From Sulfurovum sp. (GTDB taxonomy: Bacteria > Campylobacterota > Campylobacteria > Campylobacterales > Sulfurovaceae), in assembly GCA_030949325.1 (NCBI GenBank), contig JAUZSQ010000089.1:1-64000 (forward strand): a stretch of 64,000 nt of DNA. Direction: 5' to 3'. Below, one piece after another: positions 29,211 to 39,467 of the stretch. Made by a program: the position numbers and the translations under genes. Position 1 is the stretch's first letter. Each line of letters starts with the position of its first letter. The notes beneath the pieces were generated by a model, which saw only the letters and a list, made by a program, of their open reading frames with translations, was not told the origin of the DNA and ran no database searches.

Positions 29211-29809
29211 TGAAAATATTACAAAGAAGTGTACTGCTTTTGGCAGTGTTTATCTTGCAAGGGTGTTTCTCTAGCAATCACTATTATATTCTTTCCGTAG
29301 CTTCAAATCCTAGCCATACCTATCCTAGTCACAATTTGATACTAGCAGTCAAGAAGGTGACGATACCTGCGTATTTATACAAAAGAGAGATTGCTATTGC
29401 TGCGTCTTCTTCTAAAATTATCTTACTGCCTTCCTCGCAATGGGGTGAAGACTTGGATACGGGATTGACCAACCGTATCATAGGGTTTTTGCAAAAGAAG
29501 TTTAAAAATCCTCATGTGTATCCTTATCCTTGGGGACTCAATACCCAAGCAGATATCAAAATCTCTATTCAAGTGACCCGTTTTATTGCAGAAAATAACA
29601 GCGTCTATTTGGATGCCACATGGAATATAGAAGACTTAAAGACCAAAGAAGTACGTGCGAAGCTTTATAGTGTGCGTATTGATACTACAGCAGAGATAGA
29701 AGATATCATCAAGAGTATGGACAAGGCCATGAGCGACTTTGAAAATAGTATCGCTAAAGGTATCTATCAGTTTAATCAAATGAATCAATCAACAAAGGAA
29801 AGAGAATGA
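29210..29809 (+). CDS. pqiC: PqiC-like outer-membrane lipoprotein
   Basis: 199 residues with a lipoprotein signal peptide ending in the lipobox LQGC at residues 16-19, then an ABC-type transport auxiliary (PqiC/YmbA, DUF330) domain: NHYYILSV, ASSSKIILLPSSQWGEDL and TNRIIGFLQKKF. Expected to sit at the inner face of the outer membrane as the end of the PqiB tube. Overlaps sppA by 4 bp. Confidence 0.86.
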   Translation: MKILQRSVLLLAVFILQGCFSSNHYYILSVASNPSHTYPSHNLILAVKKVTIPAYLYKREIAIAASSSKIILLPSSQWGEDLDTGLTNRIIGFLQKKFKNPHVYPYPWGLNTQADIKISIQVTRFIAENNSVYLDATWNIEDLKTKEVRAKLYSVRIDTTAEIEDIIKSMDKAMSDFENSIAKGIYQFNQMNQSTKERE

Positions 29810-30735
29810 AATTTTTGGGTTTTGGAAAAGAAGAAGAGACAGAAGTATTAGAAAATCGAAAAGCAGGGTGGGATTTGGCAAGTGCGAAGATTAAGACTTC
29901 TATGTTTATCTTGGCAATTGTTGCTGAGGTAGCCTTGTTGCTCTTTTTGGCAAAGACGTATGGATTGTTGGGGGAGAGTGTGCCTGTAGGCGATAAAATT
30001 GCTGTGATTGACTTCAATGAAGCTGTGACACAAAAGTTTGTCAATAAAGTCATCAAGCAAATGGAGAAAGTCAAGAAAGACAAAGAATACCATGAAGTAC
30101 TTTTTATTATGAATTCCCCAGGAGGGTCTCCCACGGCGTCAGAAGAGTTAAGTGCCTATCTCAAAGACTATATCAAAGATAAAAATATCACGATGTATGT
30201 ACAAGCTATTGCTGCGAGTGGAGGGTATTATATCGCTTCTGCTATCAAACCCTTAATTGCCAATCAAAATGCTATTGTAGGTTCTATTGGGGTAATTTTA
30301 CCTCATTATAGTATTGGCAAATTAGCAGATACGATAGGGATAGAAGAAGATGATTTGAGTTCAGGTAAATACAAAAAGCCTTTGAGTCTCTTTAGAAAAG
30401 TCAGTGACGAAGAACGTACCTATCTTCAAGAACAGTTACTTAGCCCTACATACCAAAACTTTATCCAAGCCGTAGCAGACAATAGAGAGATGGAAAAAGA
30501 AGCATTACTTCCTTATACTGAAGGCAAGATATTTGTAGCCAATGCCAAAGAGATTCGAGGGATATTAGTTGATGAGATTTCAGTACTATATAAAGTCAAA
30601 AAAGCTATTAAGAAACGTTTGGACAAAAAAGTAAGCTTTGTCAATATTATGCCTTCAGATGAAGTAGGGTTTTTCAAAGACAAGATAGAGTTTAAATTTT
30701 CGTTAGACTCCCAATTTGATGAGGGGTTGAGATAA
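29806..30735 (+). CDS. sppA: Signal peptide peptidase SppA (single-domain S49)
   Basis: Membrane-bound serine/lysine peptidase clearing cleaved signal peptides. 309 residues: one membrane span (TSMFILAIVAEVALLLFLA), then IAVIDFNEAV, the oxyanion segment FIMNSPGGSPTASEEL, nucleophile Ser in AIAASGGYYIASA, VGSIGVI and the Lys region DLSSGKYKKPLS. Half the size of E. coli SppA, as usual in this phylum. Joined to pqiC by a 4-bp overlap. Confidence 0.92.
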   Translation: MKFLGFGKEEETEVLENRKAGWDLASAKIKTSMFILAIVAEVALLLFLAKTYGLLGESVPVGDKIAVIDFNEAVTQKFVNKVIKQMEKVKKDKEYHEVLFIMNSPGGSPTASEELSAYLKDYIKDKNITMYVQAIAASGGYYIASAIKPLIANQNAIVGSIGVILPHYSIGKLADTIGIEEDDLSSGKYKKPLSLFRKVSDEERTYLQEQLLSPTYQNFIQAVADNREMEKEALLPYTEGKIFVANAKEIRGILVDEISVLYKVKKAIKKRLDKKVSFVNIMPSDEVGFFKDKIEFKFSLDSQFDEGLR

Positions 30736-30741
30736 TATAAG

Positions 30742-31644
30742 ATGATAGCCATAGATTTGGGTTCAAATACCTTGCGTGTGTTAAAGTATGATTGTGAAAG
30801 TAAAGCTTCTTTACAAAGCTATGAACGGGTGGTCAAAACGGCTGATGGTTTGGTGGATTCTGGACGGATTAGTGATGCAGCAGTGTGTCGAATTATCAAT
30901 GCCATACACACAGCACAAGTAGAGATAGATTTTGCTGAAGATTCTGTGTCTGCTGTGACTACCGAAGCGATGCGTAGGGCAAGTAATCGGGCTGAGGTAC
31001 TCAAAGAGATTTATACGCTGACAGGTATTGGCTTTGATATTATCTCAGGAGAAGAGGAAGCGAGGTTAACACTTCTAGCAGTCAATCAAAGGTTACAATA
31101 CCTTGCAAGACCTAGTGATAACTTTGTTTTAGTCGATATTGGAGGAGGTTCTACGGAACTGATTTTTAATTATGGCAAAAAAAGTATCACGAAAAGTTTT
31201 CCTGTAGGTATTGTGACGATTGCTCAAAGCTATAAAGACCTAGAAGCGATTGAAAAAGCACTACCTAGAGAAATGTTAGAAATGGAAGTATTTTGTAAGC
31301 AGATGTATGCGACTAAAGGCATATCGCAAGTGTTTGTAGCTACTGCTGGTACGCCTACTACGGTAGCGAGTATGAAATTAGGACAAGATTATGCTCACTA
31401 TGATGCGAGTAAAATCAATGGCAGTACTTTGTCTAAAGAAGAGTTAACTTTTTATCTACACAAACTCCTTGATATGCCTTTTGAAGCACGAGAAAAGGCT
31501 GTAGGTACAGGACGTTCTGATTTGATTGCAGCAGGGATACTTATCTATAGACATCTCTATAGTTTATTGAACTTTGAGAGTTGTATTATCATTGATGATG
31601 GGCTTCGTGAGGGTGTGGCTTTGGACTTTTGCCATAAACTCTAA
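30742..31644 (+). CDS. Ppx/GppA family phosphatase, short form
   Basis: 300 residues, ASKHA fold only: IAIDLGSNTLRVLKYD, VSAVTTEAMRRASNR, FVLVDIGGGSTELIF and VATAGTPTTVASM. It lacks the extra HD-like C-terminal domain of the paralogue at 9254-10782. Possible exopolyphosphatase or (p)ppGpp-related phosphatase. 6 bp after sppA, in the same run. Confidence 0.88.
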   Translation: MIAIDLGSNTLRVLKYDCESKASLQSYERVVKTADGLVDSGRISDAAVCRIINAIHTAQVEIDFAEDSVSAVTTEAMRRASNRAEVLKEIYTLTGIGFDIISGEEEARLTLLAVNQRLQYLARPSDNFVLVDIGGGSTELIFNYGKKSITKSFPVGIVTIAQSYKDLEAIEKALPREMLEMEVFCKQMYATKGISQVFVATAGTPTTVASMKLGQDYAHYDASKINGSTLSKEELTFYLHKLLDMPFEAREKAVGTGRSDLIAAGILIYRHLYSLLNFESCIIIDDGLREGVALDFCHKL

Positions 31645-31656
31645 TCTAAATTTAGC

Positions 31657-31662
31657 TATAAT
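31657..31662 (+). promoter_or_regulatory. -10 promoter of ilvB
   Basis: TAGCTATAAT lies 33 bp before the ilvB start; a second TATAAT is at 31672-31677, nearer the ribosome binding site GGAG. Confidence 0.45.
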
Positions 31663-31694
31663 CAAACTAAAATATAATATTGGAGTGTGTAATC

Positions 31695-33398
31695 ATGCAA
31701 ATGTCTGGTGCACAAATGGTGTGTGAAGCAATTATCGCTGAGGGTGTGAAGACCGTATTTGGTTATCCTGGTGGAGCTATCATGCACGTTTATGATGAAG
31801 TATATAAACAAGAGGGGTTCGAGCATATCTTGAACCGTCACGAACAAGCATCGGTTCACGCTGCTGATGGTTATGCAAGAGCTACGGGTGAAGTGGGTGT
31901 GGCAATGGTCACATCTGGACCTGGCTTTACCAACGCGGTGACTGGACTGGCTACTGCGTATATGGATTCTATTCCATTGGTGGTTATTTCTGGGCAAGTG
32001 CCTTCGCATCTTATTGGAACCGATGGTTTTCAAGAGATAGATGCTGTGGGGATTTCACGACCGTGTACCAAGCATAACTTTTTGGTGCGTTCCTTAGAAG
32101 AATTGCCTCGTGTTTTAAAAGAAGCATTTTATATCGCACGTTCTGGTAGAGCAGGACCTGTACTTGTGGATATTCCCAAAGATATTACGGTGGAGATTGG
32201 TGATTATGTCTATCCTGATGAGGTAGACCTACCTAGTTATAAACCGACGTACAAAGGCAATACTAGGCAGATAGAAAAAGCCGTTGAAGCGATAAAAGCT
32301 TCTAAGAAACCGTTGCTGTACTTAGGTGGAGGTGTCGTACTTTCTAATGCATATGAATTGGTACGAACACTGGCCAAAAAGACACAGATACCAGTGGTTG
32401 AAACGCTTATGGCAAGAGGTGTGATGGGTGATAAGAATCCACTCTTGCTAGGAATGCTAGGTATGCATGGTAACTATTCTTCCAATATGGCAATGAGTGA
32501 AACGGATTTAGTCATTTCATTTGGTGCTAGGTTTGATGATAGGGTCACAGGTAAACTTTCCGAATTTGCCAAGTATGCCAAGATTATTCATGTAGATATT
32601 GATGCTGCGAATATTGGTAAAATTGTGGCTGTAGATTATCCTATTGTAGGAGATATTACCAAAGTGATTGAAGTGATGCTTCCTTTACTTGATGGCATTG
32701 ATACCGATAGATTTGAGGCATGGAGAAGTATATTGGCACGTTATGAAGCCTTGCATCCTTTGTCTTATGTAGATTCTGATGAAGTGATTAAGCCACAATG
32801 GGCTATAGAGCGTATTGGTGAGCTTGTGGGCGTTGATGCCATTATCACCTCTGATGTTGGTCAGCATCAAATGTGGGCTGCACAGCATTATCCTTTTGAC
32901 AGACCTCGTCAATGGATAAACTCTGGTGGGCTTGGTACGATGGGCTTTGGTTTTCCTGCTGCTTTGGGTGCAAAAAAAGCCTTTCCTGATAAGATTGTGA
33001 TTAATGTCACTGGGGATGGTTCTATTTTGATGAATATGCAAGAACTCGTCACAGCAGCTGAGTATAAAATACCTGTGATTAATCTCATCTTGAATAACCA
33101 TTTTCTAGGCATGGTCAGACAATGGCAAACGTTCTTTTATGAAAAGCGTTATTCGGAGACAGATTTGAGCTTTCAGCCCAATTGGAAAGCCTTGGCAGAA
33201 GCTTGTGGAGGGATTGGCTATGATGTCAAAACCAAAGCCGAGTTTGATTTTGCTATCAAAGATGCGATTGCACAAGATAAGGTATGTTTTATGAATGTTA
33301 TTGTTAACCGTTTTGAAGATGTACTGCCTATGGTACCTTCTGGTGGGGCATTGTTCAATATGATGTTACCACAGACTACAAAAGATGAGGAGGCATAA
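31695..33398 (+). CDS. ilvB: Acetolactate synthase large subunit
   Basis: Thiamine diphosphate enzyme that starts valine/leucine/isoleucine synthesis. 567 residues with TVFGYPGGAIMHVYDEVY, RHEQASVHAADGYARATG (catalytic Glu in HEQ), FGARFDDRVTGKL (FAD region) and the ThDP motif GDGSILMNMQEL...LILNNHFLGMVRQW. ATG 31695 has GGAG at 31682-31685. ilvN follows 1 bp downstream. Confidence 0.97.
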   Translation: MQMSGAQMVCEAIIAEGVKTVFGYPGGAIMHVYDEVYKQEGFEHILNRHEQASVHAADGYARATGEVGVAMVTSGPGFTNAVTGLATAYMDSIPLVVISGQVPSHLIGTDGFQEIDAVGISRPCTKHNFLVRSLEELPRVLKEAFYIARSGRAGPVLVDIPKDITVEIGDYVYPDEVDLPSYKPTYKGNTRQIEKAVEAIKASKKPLLYLGGGVVLSNAYELVRTLAKKTQIPVVETLMARGVMGDKNPLLLGMLGMHGNYSSNMAMSETDLVISFGARFDDRVTGKLSEFAKYAKIIHVDIDAANIGKIVAVDYPIVGDITKVIEVMLPLLDGIDTDRFEAWRSILARYEALHPLSYVDSDEVIKPQWAIERIGELVGVDAIITSDVGQHQMWAAQHYPFDRPRQWINSGGLGTMGFGFPAALGAKKAFPDKIVINVTGDGSILMNMQELVTAAEYKIPVINLILNNHFLGMVRQWQTFFYEKRYSETDLSFQPNWKALAEACGGIGYDVKTKAEFDFAIKDAIAQDKVCFMNVIVNRFEDVLPMVPSGGALFNMMLPQTTKDEEA

Positions 33399-33399
33399 T

Positions 33400-33879
33400 A
33401 TGGCACAAGTTATCGACGAAAGACGTGTTATTTCTGTCATTGTCCTCAATGAGAGTTCTGTTTTGGCGCGTATTACGTCTTTGTTTGCAGGGCGTGGTTA
33501 CAATATCGAATCTCTGACCGTTGCACCCATTCCCAATACTCAGATGTCGCATATTACGATTGCTACGAATAGTTCAGCACGGACTATGGAGCAGATTTCC
33601 AAGCAGTTACATAAACTCATCCCCGTCTATAAAGTCATAGAACATGAAGAGATGATTGAAAAAGAGATGGTCTTGGCAAAGTTTCCTATCCAAGAAAACT
33701 TGGCAGATATTTCTGTACTCGCTTCTGCGTATAATGGAGGTGTCGTCAATGTAGGCAAAGAGATGATTATCGTAATGGTAGCAGATGAACCCAAGCGTAT
33801 CAAGCACTTCATCGAAGCTTCTGAGCGTTATAACCCCTGTGAAATAGTACGTGGTGGTGTCGTGGCTATCGAGAGATAA
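33400..33879 (+). CDS. ilvN: Acetolactate synthase small (regulatory) subunit
   Basis: 159 residues from ATG 33400, placed by GAGGAG just upstream. N-terminal ACT domain ([33 protein letters not shown]) binds valine for feedback control; the C-terminal ACT-like domain ([37 protein letters not shown]) completes it. Its stop overlaps the lpxD start by one base. Confidence 0.95.
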   Translation: MAQVIDERRVISVIVLNESSVLARITSLFAGRGYNIESLTVAPIPNTQMSHITIATNSSARTMEQISKQLHKLIPVYKVIEHEEMIEKEMVLAKFPIQENLADISVLASAYNGGVVNVGKEMIIVMVADEPKRIKHFIEASERYNPCEIVRGGVVAIER

Positions 33880-34835
33880 TGCACTATACACTTTCTTATA
33901 TTGCTAAAGCTATTGGGGTAGAATTTAAGGGAGAGGATATCAAAATAGAGGGGATTCATACACTCAGTGATGCCTCTGCTTCACAACTCTCCTTTTTTAC
34001 CGATAGTAAATATATCTCAGAACTCTCGCAAACCAAGGCAGCAGCTGTACTCATTGATGCAAAACATGCTCCTCTTTTACCTTCTACTACTATTGCACTT
34101 ATTAGCGATGAAGCCTATCTCAAATTGGCAGAGGCTTCAAAGTTTTTTGCTCATAGCTTGAGTATTGATAGTCAAAAACCTACATTAGGTGAGTGCTGTG
34201 AGATAGCCCAAAGTGTCTCTTTTGGCAAAAATGTCATATTGGGAAACCATATTATGATTATGGCAGGATGTTATATTGGTGATGATGTGACGATAGATTC
34301 AGGCACACTTCTCTATCCCAATACTACACTTTATCATCATACACAAATTGGAAAAGACTGTATTATTCATAGTGGTACAGTCATTGGCTGTGATGGCTAT
34401 GGTTTTGCACATACAAAGCAAGGTGCGCATATCAAGATTCATCAAAATGGTATCGTGGTAATAGAAGATGACGTAGAAATAGGGGCAAATTGTAGTATAG
34501 ACAGAGCTGTTTTTGGTGTGACGTGGATACGCAAAGGCACGAAGCTAGACAACCTTGTGCATATCGCACACAATTGTGACCTAGGAGAACATACACTCTT
34601 AGCAGGACAAGTAGGATTGGCAGGGTCAACTACCTTAGGACGAAATGTAATCATGGGTGGACAAAGTGCCTCCGCAGGACATTTGCGTATAGGAGACTTT
34701 ACGACCATCGCAGGTAAAAGTGGCGTTACCAAATCTCTAGCAGGAAGCCAAACCTATGCAGGTTTTCCTGCGATAGAACATAGACTTTGGCTCAAAATAC
34801 AAGCAAAAATATCGAGGCTTATCAAAAAGATGTAA
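33879..34835 (+). CDS. lpxD: UDP-3-O-acylglucosamine N-acyltransferase
   Basis: Third step of lipid A synthesis. 318 residues: N-terminal uridine-binding domain ([20 protein letters not shown]) then a left-handed beta-helix of hexapeptide repeats ([20 protein letters not shown] and onward) with catalytic His in [12 protein letters not shown] and the closing [20 protein letters not shown]. Located after ilvN as in Campylobacter. Confidence 0.95.
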   Translation: MHYTLSYIAKAIGVEFKGEDIKIEGIHTLSDASASQLSFFTDSKYISELSQTKAAAVLIDAKHAPLLPSTTIALISDEAYLKLAEASKFFAHSLSIDSQKPTLGECCEIAQSVSFGKNVILGNHIMIMAGCYIGDDVTIDSGTLLYPNTTLYHHTQIGKDCIIHSGTVIGCDGYGFAHTKQGAHIKIHQNGIVVIEDDVEIGANCSIDRAVFGVTWIRKGTKLDNLVHIAHNCDLGEHTLLAGQVGLAGSTTLGRNVIMGGQSASAGHLRIGDFTTIAGKSGVTKSLAGSQTYAGFPAIEHRLWLKIQAKISRLIKKM

Positions 34836-34902
34836 AACTTTACTGTTACAAAATAAAAAGTGTGCTATACTAGATTACAATACATTATACAAAGGAAGAA
34901 CA

Positions 34903-35133
34903 ATGAGTGGAAACGTGACGAAAATAGATGAGATGACTTTACATGGAACAAAAGACGGTCAGATTAGTATCTCTACGCTAGAACAGCCTTATGGTCCAAA
35001 GAGTGAGACAGTAGTGAGTATTGGTATTTCTCTCCAAGCAGATTCAGCTGAACCAGATTGGAAAGTACATATTCCTGCTTCCAATATTGATGCTGTGATT
35101 TCAGCACTACAAAAAGCACAAAAGCAGATATAA
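34903..35133 (+). CDS. Conserved small hypothetical protein
   Basis: 76 residues, not recognised. Soluble, mixed alpha/beta, beginning MSGNVTKIDEM with the C-terminal PDWKVHIPASNIDAVISAL. AAAGGAAG before ATG 34903 gives good start support. It stands alone between lpxD and metH. A weak ACCTC/GAGGT hairpin lies about 15 bp after its stop. Confidence 0.7.
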   Translation: MSGNVTKIDEMTLHGTKDGQISISTLEQPYGPKSETVVSIGISLQADSAEPDWKVHIPASNIDAVISALQKAQKQI

Positions 35134-35230
35134 CGCTTTGGCTTTTACCTCTTTTAGAGGTGAAGTCCTTGATAGACCTTATCCCCTTATTTTAACCCTA
35201 CTTTTTAACCCTACTTTCTACATACTTTGC

Positions 35231-35236
35231 TACAAT
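35231..35236 (+). promoter_or_regulatory. Extended -10 promoter of metH
   Basis: TTGCTACAAT precedes the metH start by 27 bp. A tandem repeat of TTTTTAACCCTAC-like units lies just upstream (35189-35217). No cobalamin or SAM riboswitch could be recognised in the 129-bp intergenic region. Confidence 0.4.
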
Positions 35237-35262
35237 TATAAAATTATGTTAAAGGGATATTT

Positions 35263-38200
35263 ATGGCTATTACTGAAACAATTCAAGCACTCTTAGAAGA
35301 GCGTATATTGGTTATCGATGGGGCTACAGGTACGCAGATACAAAATTTGGAGATTCCTCAGGAAGCATGGCTAGATGCAAAAGGGATAGACCAAGAGGGA
35401 TGTAACGAGCTTCTCAATGCCACAGCTTCGGAACTTATGGAAGGTATTCATAATGCCTATGCCAAAGCAGGGGCTGATATCATTAAAACCAATACCTTTG
35501 GGACGATGCCATGGGTCTTGGATGAGTATGATATGGGGGAACGATGTTATGAACTCTCTTTCAAAGGTGCTCAAATTGTCAAAAAAGTGTGTGATGCCTA
35601 TAGTACAGCAGAGAAACCTCGTTTTGTTTTGGGTTCTATTGGACCAGGGACAAAATTACCTTCATTAGGGCATATTCATTATGATGAAATGTATGAGGGT
35701 TATAAACTCACAGCATTAGGGCTTATTGATGGGGGTTGTGATATTTTTATGCTAGAGACTTGTCAAGACCCTTTGCAGATTAAAGCAGCACTTCATGCTT
35801 GTGAAGATGCCAATATTGAGCGAGAGATAAAGCTTCCTATTATGGTATCGGTGACGATTGAACTCTCAGGCTCTATGCTTATTGGTACGGATGCTGCTAC
35901 GATTGTGACGATTTTAGAGCCATTTGATATTATGTCTTTGGGGTTCAACTGTGGGACAGGACCAGACCAAGTCAAGAAGCACCTCAAAACACTTTCCCAA
36001 CTTTGTAAGTTTCCTATTTCTGTGCATTCTAACGCAGGATTACCTCAAAATAGGGGAGGATATACCTATTATCCTATGGGACCTGATGAATTTACCAACA
36101 AGCAGTTAGAATTTACAGCCTTTGATGGAGTGAGCTTTTTGGGAGGATGCTGTGGGACAACGCCTCAGCATATTCATGCCTTGCAAAAAGCTGTGAAGGA
36201 GATTAAACCCAAGAAGCCTACAGGGAATATTCCTCCAAGTATTTCTTCTTTGTTTAATACCACAGAACTCTTTCAAGAACCTGCCCCTCTGCTCATTGGA
36301 GAGCGTTCTAATTCTACGGGTTCCAAGGCTTTTAGAGAACTGATTATTGCTTCGGATTATGAAGGGACGATAACCGTCGGTCAAGCACAGGTGCGTGATG
36401 GCGCTCACTGTTTGGATGTCAATGTGGAGTTTGCAGGGCGTGATGGTGCTAAAGATATGAAAGAGATTATGGGATTGTATAACCAGAAGATTCCTCTGCC
36501 ACTCATGCCAGATGCTACGCGTGTGCATACGATGGAAGAGGGGCTTAAGTGTATTGGTGGAAAGCCTATTATCAATTCAGTCAATCTTGAAGATGGTGAA
36601 GAAAAGTTTCATGCCATTTGTAAACTTGCCAAACGCTATGGTACAGCATTGGTCTGCTTGACGATTGATGAAATAGGTATGGCAAAGACTACGCAAGACA
36701 AAGTAGCCCAAGCTGAACGTATGTATGATATGGCAGTCAATATTCATGGCATTGACCCAAGAAACCTGATTTTTGATATGCTTACATTTACAGTAGGTTC
36801 GGGAGATGTCGAATACCGTGACGCAGCGATTCAGACACTTGAAGCGATTAAACAATTGCATATTAGACATCCTGAAGTAGGTTCTACCTTGGGGCTGTCC
36901 AACATCTCTTTTGGGCTAGATATTCATGCAAGACGCTTTTTAAATTCGGTCTTTTTGCATCATTGTTTGAAAGTAGGACTCACGACGGTGATTATCAATG
37001 TCAAGCATATTGTACCTCTGATGAAGATGAGTGACGCTGACCGTGAGATATGTGAAGAATTACTCTTTGCTCCTGATGAGAAGACACTGTTTACCTTTAT
37101 CGAACACTTTTCAGATGTCAAGATAGAAGATGAGGGTGCCGATGAAGCCTATGAAGCCTTACCCAATGAAGAGAAAATTGCCAAACTTTTATTAGATGGT
37201 GACAAAGAACGTATGATACCTTTGGTAGAAGAATCACGTCACAGTATAGCCCCTGATAAAATCGTCAATGAAATTCTCATTGATGCGATGAAAGTCGTCG
37301 GTGAACTCTTTGGTTCGGGGCAAATGCAATTGCCTTTTGTCTTGCAAAGTGCCGAGACGATGAAAACTACGGTAGATTATCTTAATCCCTATCTCACCAA
37401 GCAAAAAAAAGAGACAGAGACTACCTTAGTCATTGGTACAGTCAAAGGGGATGTGCATGATGTGGGGAAAAACCTTGTGGATATTATCTTGTCAAACAAT
37501 GGTTTTAAAGTCATCAATGTAGGGATTAAAACCCATTTAGAAACCTATTTGGACGTGCATGAGAAAAACAATGTCCAAGCCATTGGTATGTCAGGACTCT
37601 TGGTCAAATCTACAGCAGTGATGAAAGACAATCTCGAAGCGATGGCAGATATGGGCTTGGAAGTACCTGTCCTTTTGGGGGGAGCTGCTTTGACACGAAG
37701 CTTTGTAGATGATTTTTGTCGACCTATCTATAAAGGACCTATCTTTTATTGTAGAGATGCTTTTGATGGGGTAATCTCAATGGGACGTATCGAAAAATAC
37801 AATGAAGACCCTAGTGTTGGACTTGATACACGTTTGGCAGGAGATATGAAAGAGCGTGAGGTCAAGGTCAAAAAGAAAATCGTTATTCCTCCTTTTGCCC
37901 AAATTAAAATGCCAGAACCCCAAGCTGTACCCACCCCTCCTTTTTGGGGAAGACGTGTCTTACAAAAAGCAGATTTGGATTTGGAAATGCTCTTTTCTTG
38001 GGTCAATCAACGTACGGTGATTAAATTTCATTGGGGATACAAATCTAAAGGCATGAGCAAAGACGAGTATCAAAAGCTTTTGGACAAAACTGTTTATCCT
38101 GCTTATGAACGACTCAAACGAGAATTTATAGACAAAGACCTTTTTGACCCTACGATTATTTATGGCTATTATCCTTGTCGTTCCAACGATAAAGAGCTTT

Positions 38201-38766
38201 TACTTTTTGATGAATCCCAAGGCTGGAATGTCGATGCCAATGCCTCACGAAAAAGTTTTGAAGAAGCCAAAGAGGATGCTATTGCGAAGTTTAGCTTCCC
38301 ACGTCAAGGGCGTAAACCCCATCGTGCATTGAGTGATTTCTTTCATCAAGAGAGGCATGATGTGATACCGATTACTTGTGTGAGTGCAGGGTCAAAGTTT
38401 TCTGCCTATGAAAAAGAGCTTTATGATGCAGGAAAATACCTAGAATACAATATGGTACATGGATTTTCTGTAGAACTAGCCGAAGCCCTAGCCGAAGTAG
38501 CCCACAAGCAAATACGCCTAGACCTAAACATCGCAGACAATGAAGGTAGCTCTTTGCGTGATGTGCGTATGAACCGTTATCAAGGGGCTAGATACTCGTT
38601 TGGTTATCCTGCTTGTCCTGATTTGGAACAAAGTCGTATTATCTTTGATTTACTCAAACCCGAAGAGTTTGGGATAGAACTCTCTGAGACTTTTCAGATA
38701 CACCCAGAACAAAGCACGACAGCGTTAGTCGTGCATCATAAAAAGGCTACTTATTATGCCGTGTAG
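35263..38766 (+). CDS. metH: Cobalamin-dependent methionine synthase
   Basis: Transfers methyl from methyltetrahydrofolate via cobalamin to homocysteine. 1167 residues without a break. Homocysteine domain (VIDGATGTQIQNLEI, zinc Cys in GFNCGTGP and GGCCGTT), pterin domain (LLIGERSNSTGSKAF, DVNVEFAGRDG), cobalamin domain with TVKGDVHDVGKNLV (His ligand) and GMSGLLVKST, and the reactivation domain near the C-terminus (RYSFGYPACPDL). AAAGGGATATTT before ATG. Its 3' neighbour is the YchJ-like gene. Confidence 0.97.
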   Translation: MAITETIQALLEERILVIDGATGTQIQNLEIPQEAWLDAKGIDQEGCNELLNATASELMEGIHNAYAKAGADIIKTNTFGTMPWVLDEYDMGERCYELSFKGAQIVKKVCDAYSTAEKPRFVLGSIGPGTKLPSLGHIHYDEMYEGYKLTALGLIDGGCDIFMLETCQDPLQIKAALHACEDANIEREIKLPIMVSVTIELSGSMLIGTDAATIVTILEPFDIMSLGFNCGTGPDQVKKHLKTLSQLCKFPISVHSNAGLPQNRGGYTYYPMGPDEFTNKQLEFTAFDGVSFLGGCCGTTPQHIHALQKAVKEIKPKKPTGNIPPSISSLFNTTELFQEPAPLLIGERSNSTGSKAFRELIIASDYEGTITVGQAQVRDGAHCLDVNVEFAGRDGAKDMKEIMGLYNQKIPLPLMPDATRVHTMEEGLKCIGGKPIINSVNLEDGEEKFHAICKLAKRYGTALVCLTIDEIGMAKTTQDKVAQAERMYDMAVNIHGIDPRNLIFDMLTFTVGSGDVEYRDAAIQTLEAIKQLHIRHPEVGSTLGLSNISFGLDIHARRFLNSVFLHHCLKVGLTTVIINVKHIVPLMKMSDADREICEELLFAPDEKTLFTFIEHFSDVKIEDEGADEAYEALPNEEKIAKLLLDGDKERMIPLVEESRHSIAPDKIVNEILIDAMKVVGELFGSGQMQLPFVLQSAETMKTTVDYLNPYLTKQKKETETTLVIGTVKGDVHDVGKNLVDIILSNNGFKVINVGIKTHLETYLDVHEKNNVQAIGMSGLLVKSTAVMKDNLEAMADMGLEVPVLLGGAALTRSFVDDFCRPIYKGPIFYCRDAFDGVISMGRIEKYNEDPSVGLDTRLAGDMKEREVKVKKKIVIPPFAQIKMPEPQAVPTPPFWGRRVLQKADLDLEMLFSWVNQRTVIKFHWGYKSKGMSKDEYQKLLDKTVYPAYERLKREFIDKDLFDPTIIYGYYPCRSNDKELLLFDESQGWNVDANASRKSFEEAKEDAIAKFSFPRQGRKPHRALSDFFHQERHDVIPITCVSAGSKFSAYEKELYDAGKYLEYNMVHGFSVELAEALAEVAHKQIRLDLNIADNEGSSLRDVRMNRYQGARYSFGYPACPDLEQSRIIFDLLKPEEFGIELSETFQIHPEQSTTALVVHHKKATYYAV

Positions 38767-38776
38767 AGGATAAAAG

Positions 38777-39169
38777 ATGCAAATAAAATGTTATTGTAAG
38801 AGTCAAAAATTATTTTTGGAATGTTGTGAGCCTTTGTTGCGTGTCGATAGCATTGCCCAAACAGCGTTATTGTTGATGCGTTCGAGATATTCGGCGTACT
38901 GTTTAGGAGATGTCAATTATCTTCAAGCGACAACACATGACCATACATGGACAGATGAAGAGTTAAAGTTCATAGAAGATTGGGCAGATAACAGTACTTG
39001 GCAACATTTGGAAGTTGTCGATTCTTCTGAGACTATGGTAGAGTTCAAGGCGTATTATATCTTTGACGGAAAGCAACATCTACACCATGAAAAGTCCACT
39101 TTTCAAAAGGTCAATGATATGTGGAAATATATTGATGGAGAAGTCTTTGAAGATAAAGTTGAATTTTAT
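38777..39169 (+). pseudogene. YchJ-like (UPF0225) protein, N-terminal part cut by IS3 element
   Basis: The frame starts with a SEC-C zinc motif (CYCKSQKLFLECCEPLL), then the YchJ central domain: LLMRSRYSAYCLGDVNYLQATTHD and QHLHHEKSTFQKVNDMWKY-type strands. Native sequence ends at VEFY (39169), where the IS3 element begins; the frame runs into the IS to stop at 39202. The missing C-terminal SEC-C motif is found beyond the IS at 40521-40598. Before insertion the protein would have been about 155 residues. Function of the family is unknown. Confidence 0.85.
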
Positions 39170-39263
39170 AATGTACCCCATAACCAGCACCAAAAAAAGT
39201 AAATCATTATTCCAAAAAAGCAATAAAATGCTAAAATATAAATAATAAAGCAAGGGGTATAAA

Positions 39264-39467
39264 ATGAGTAGAAAAAGAAAAACATATAGTGCAGAGTATA
39301 AAGCCAAATTAGTAGTGGAAGTTCTGAGAGAAGAAAGGACCCTCAATGAGATAGCCAGTAGTTATGAAGTTTTACCTAAGAGTCTCCAAAATTGGAAAAA
39401 GCAATTTTTAGAAAATGCTTCACTAGCATTTGATAAAAGTGCAGTGGTCAAAGAGTATAAAGAATAG
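39264..39467 (+). CDS. IS3 transposase OrfA (HTH protein)
   Basis: 67 residues with the IS3 OrfA pattern: RKRKTYSAEYKAKLVVEVL, then LNEIASSYEVLPKSLQNWKKQFL, a helix-turn-helix for end recognition. It stops at TAG 39467; the same frame continues with IETLEREKDATS, so the TAG may replace a CAG, and natural IS3 elements also join OrfA and OrfB by programmed frameshifting. CAAGGGGT precedes the ATG. Confidence 0.82.
   Translation: MSRKRKTYSAEYKAKLVVEVLREERTLNEIASSYEVLPKSLQNWKKQFLENASLAFDKSAVVKEYKE

Noticed and set aside
35134-35262. Possible cobalamin or SAM riboswitch before metH
   Set aside because: The 129-bp gap has no conserved B12 box or SAM-type helices that I can see, only a weak hairpin and a short tandem repeat.
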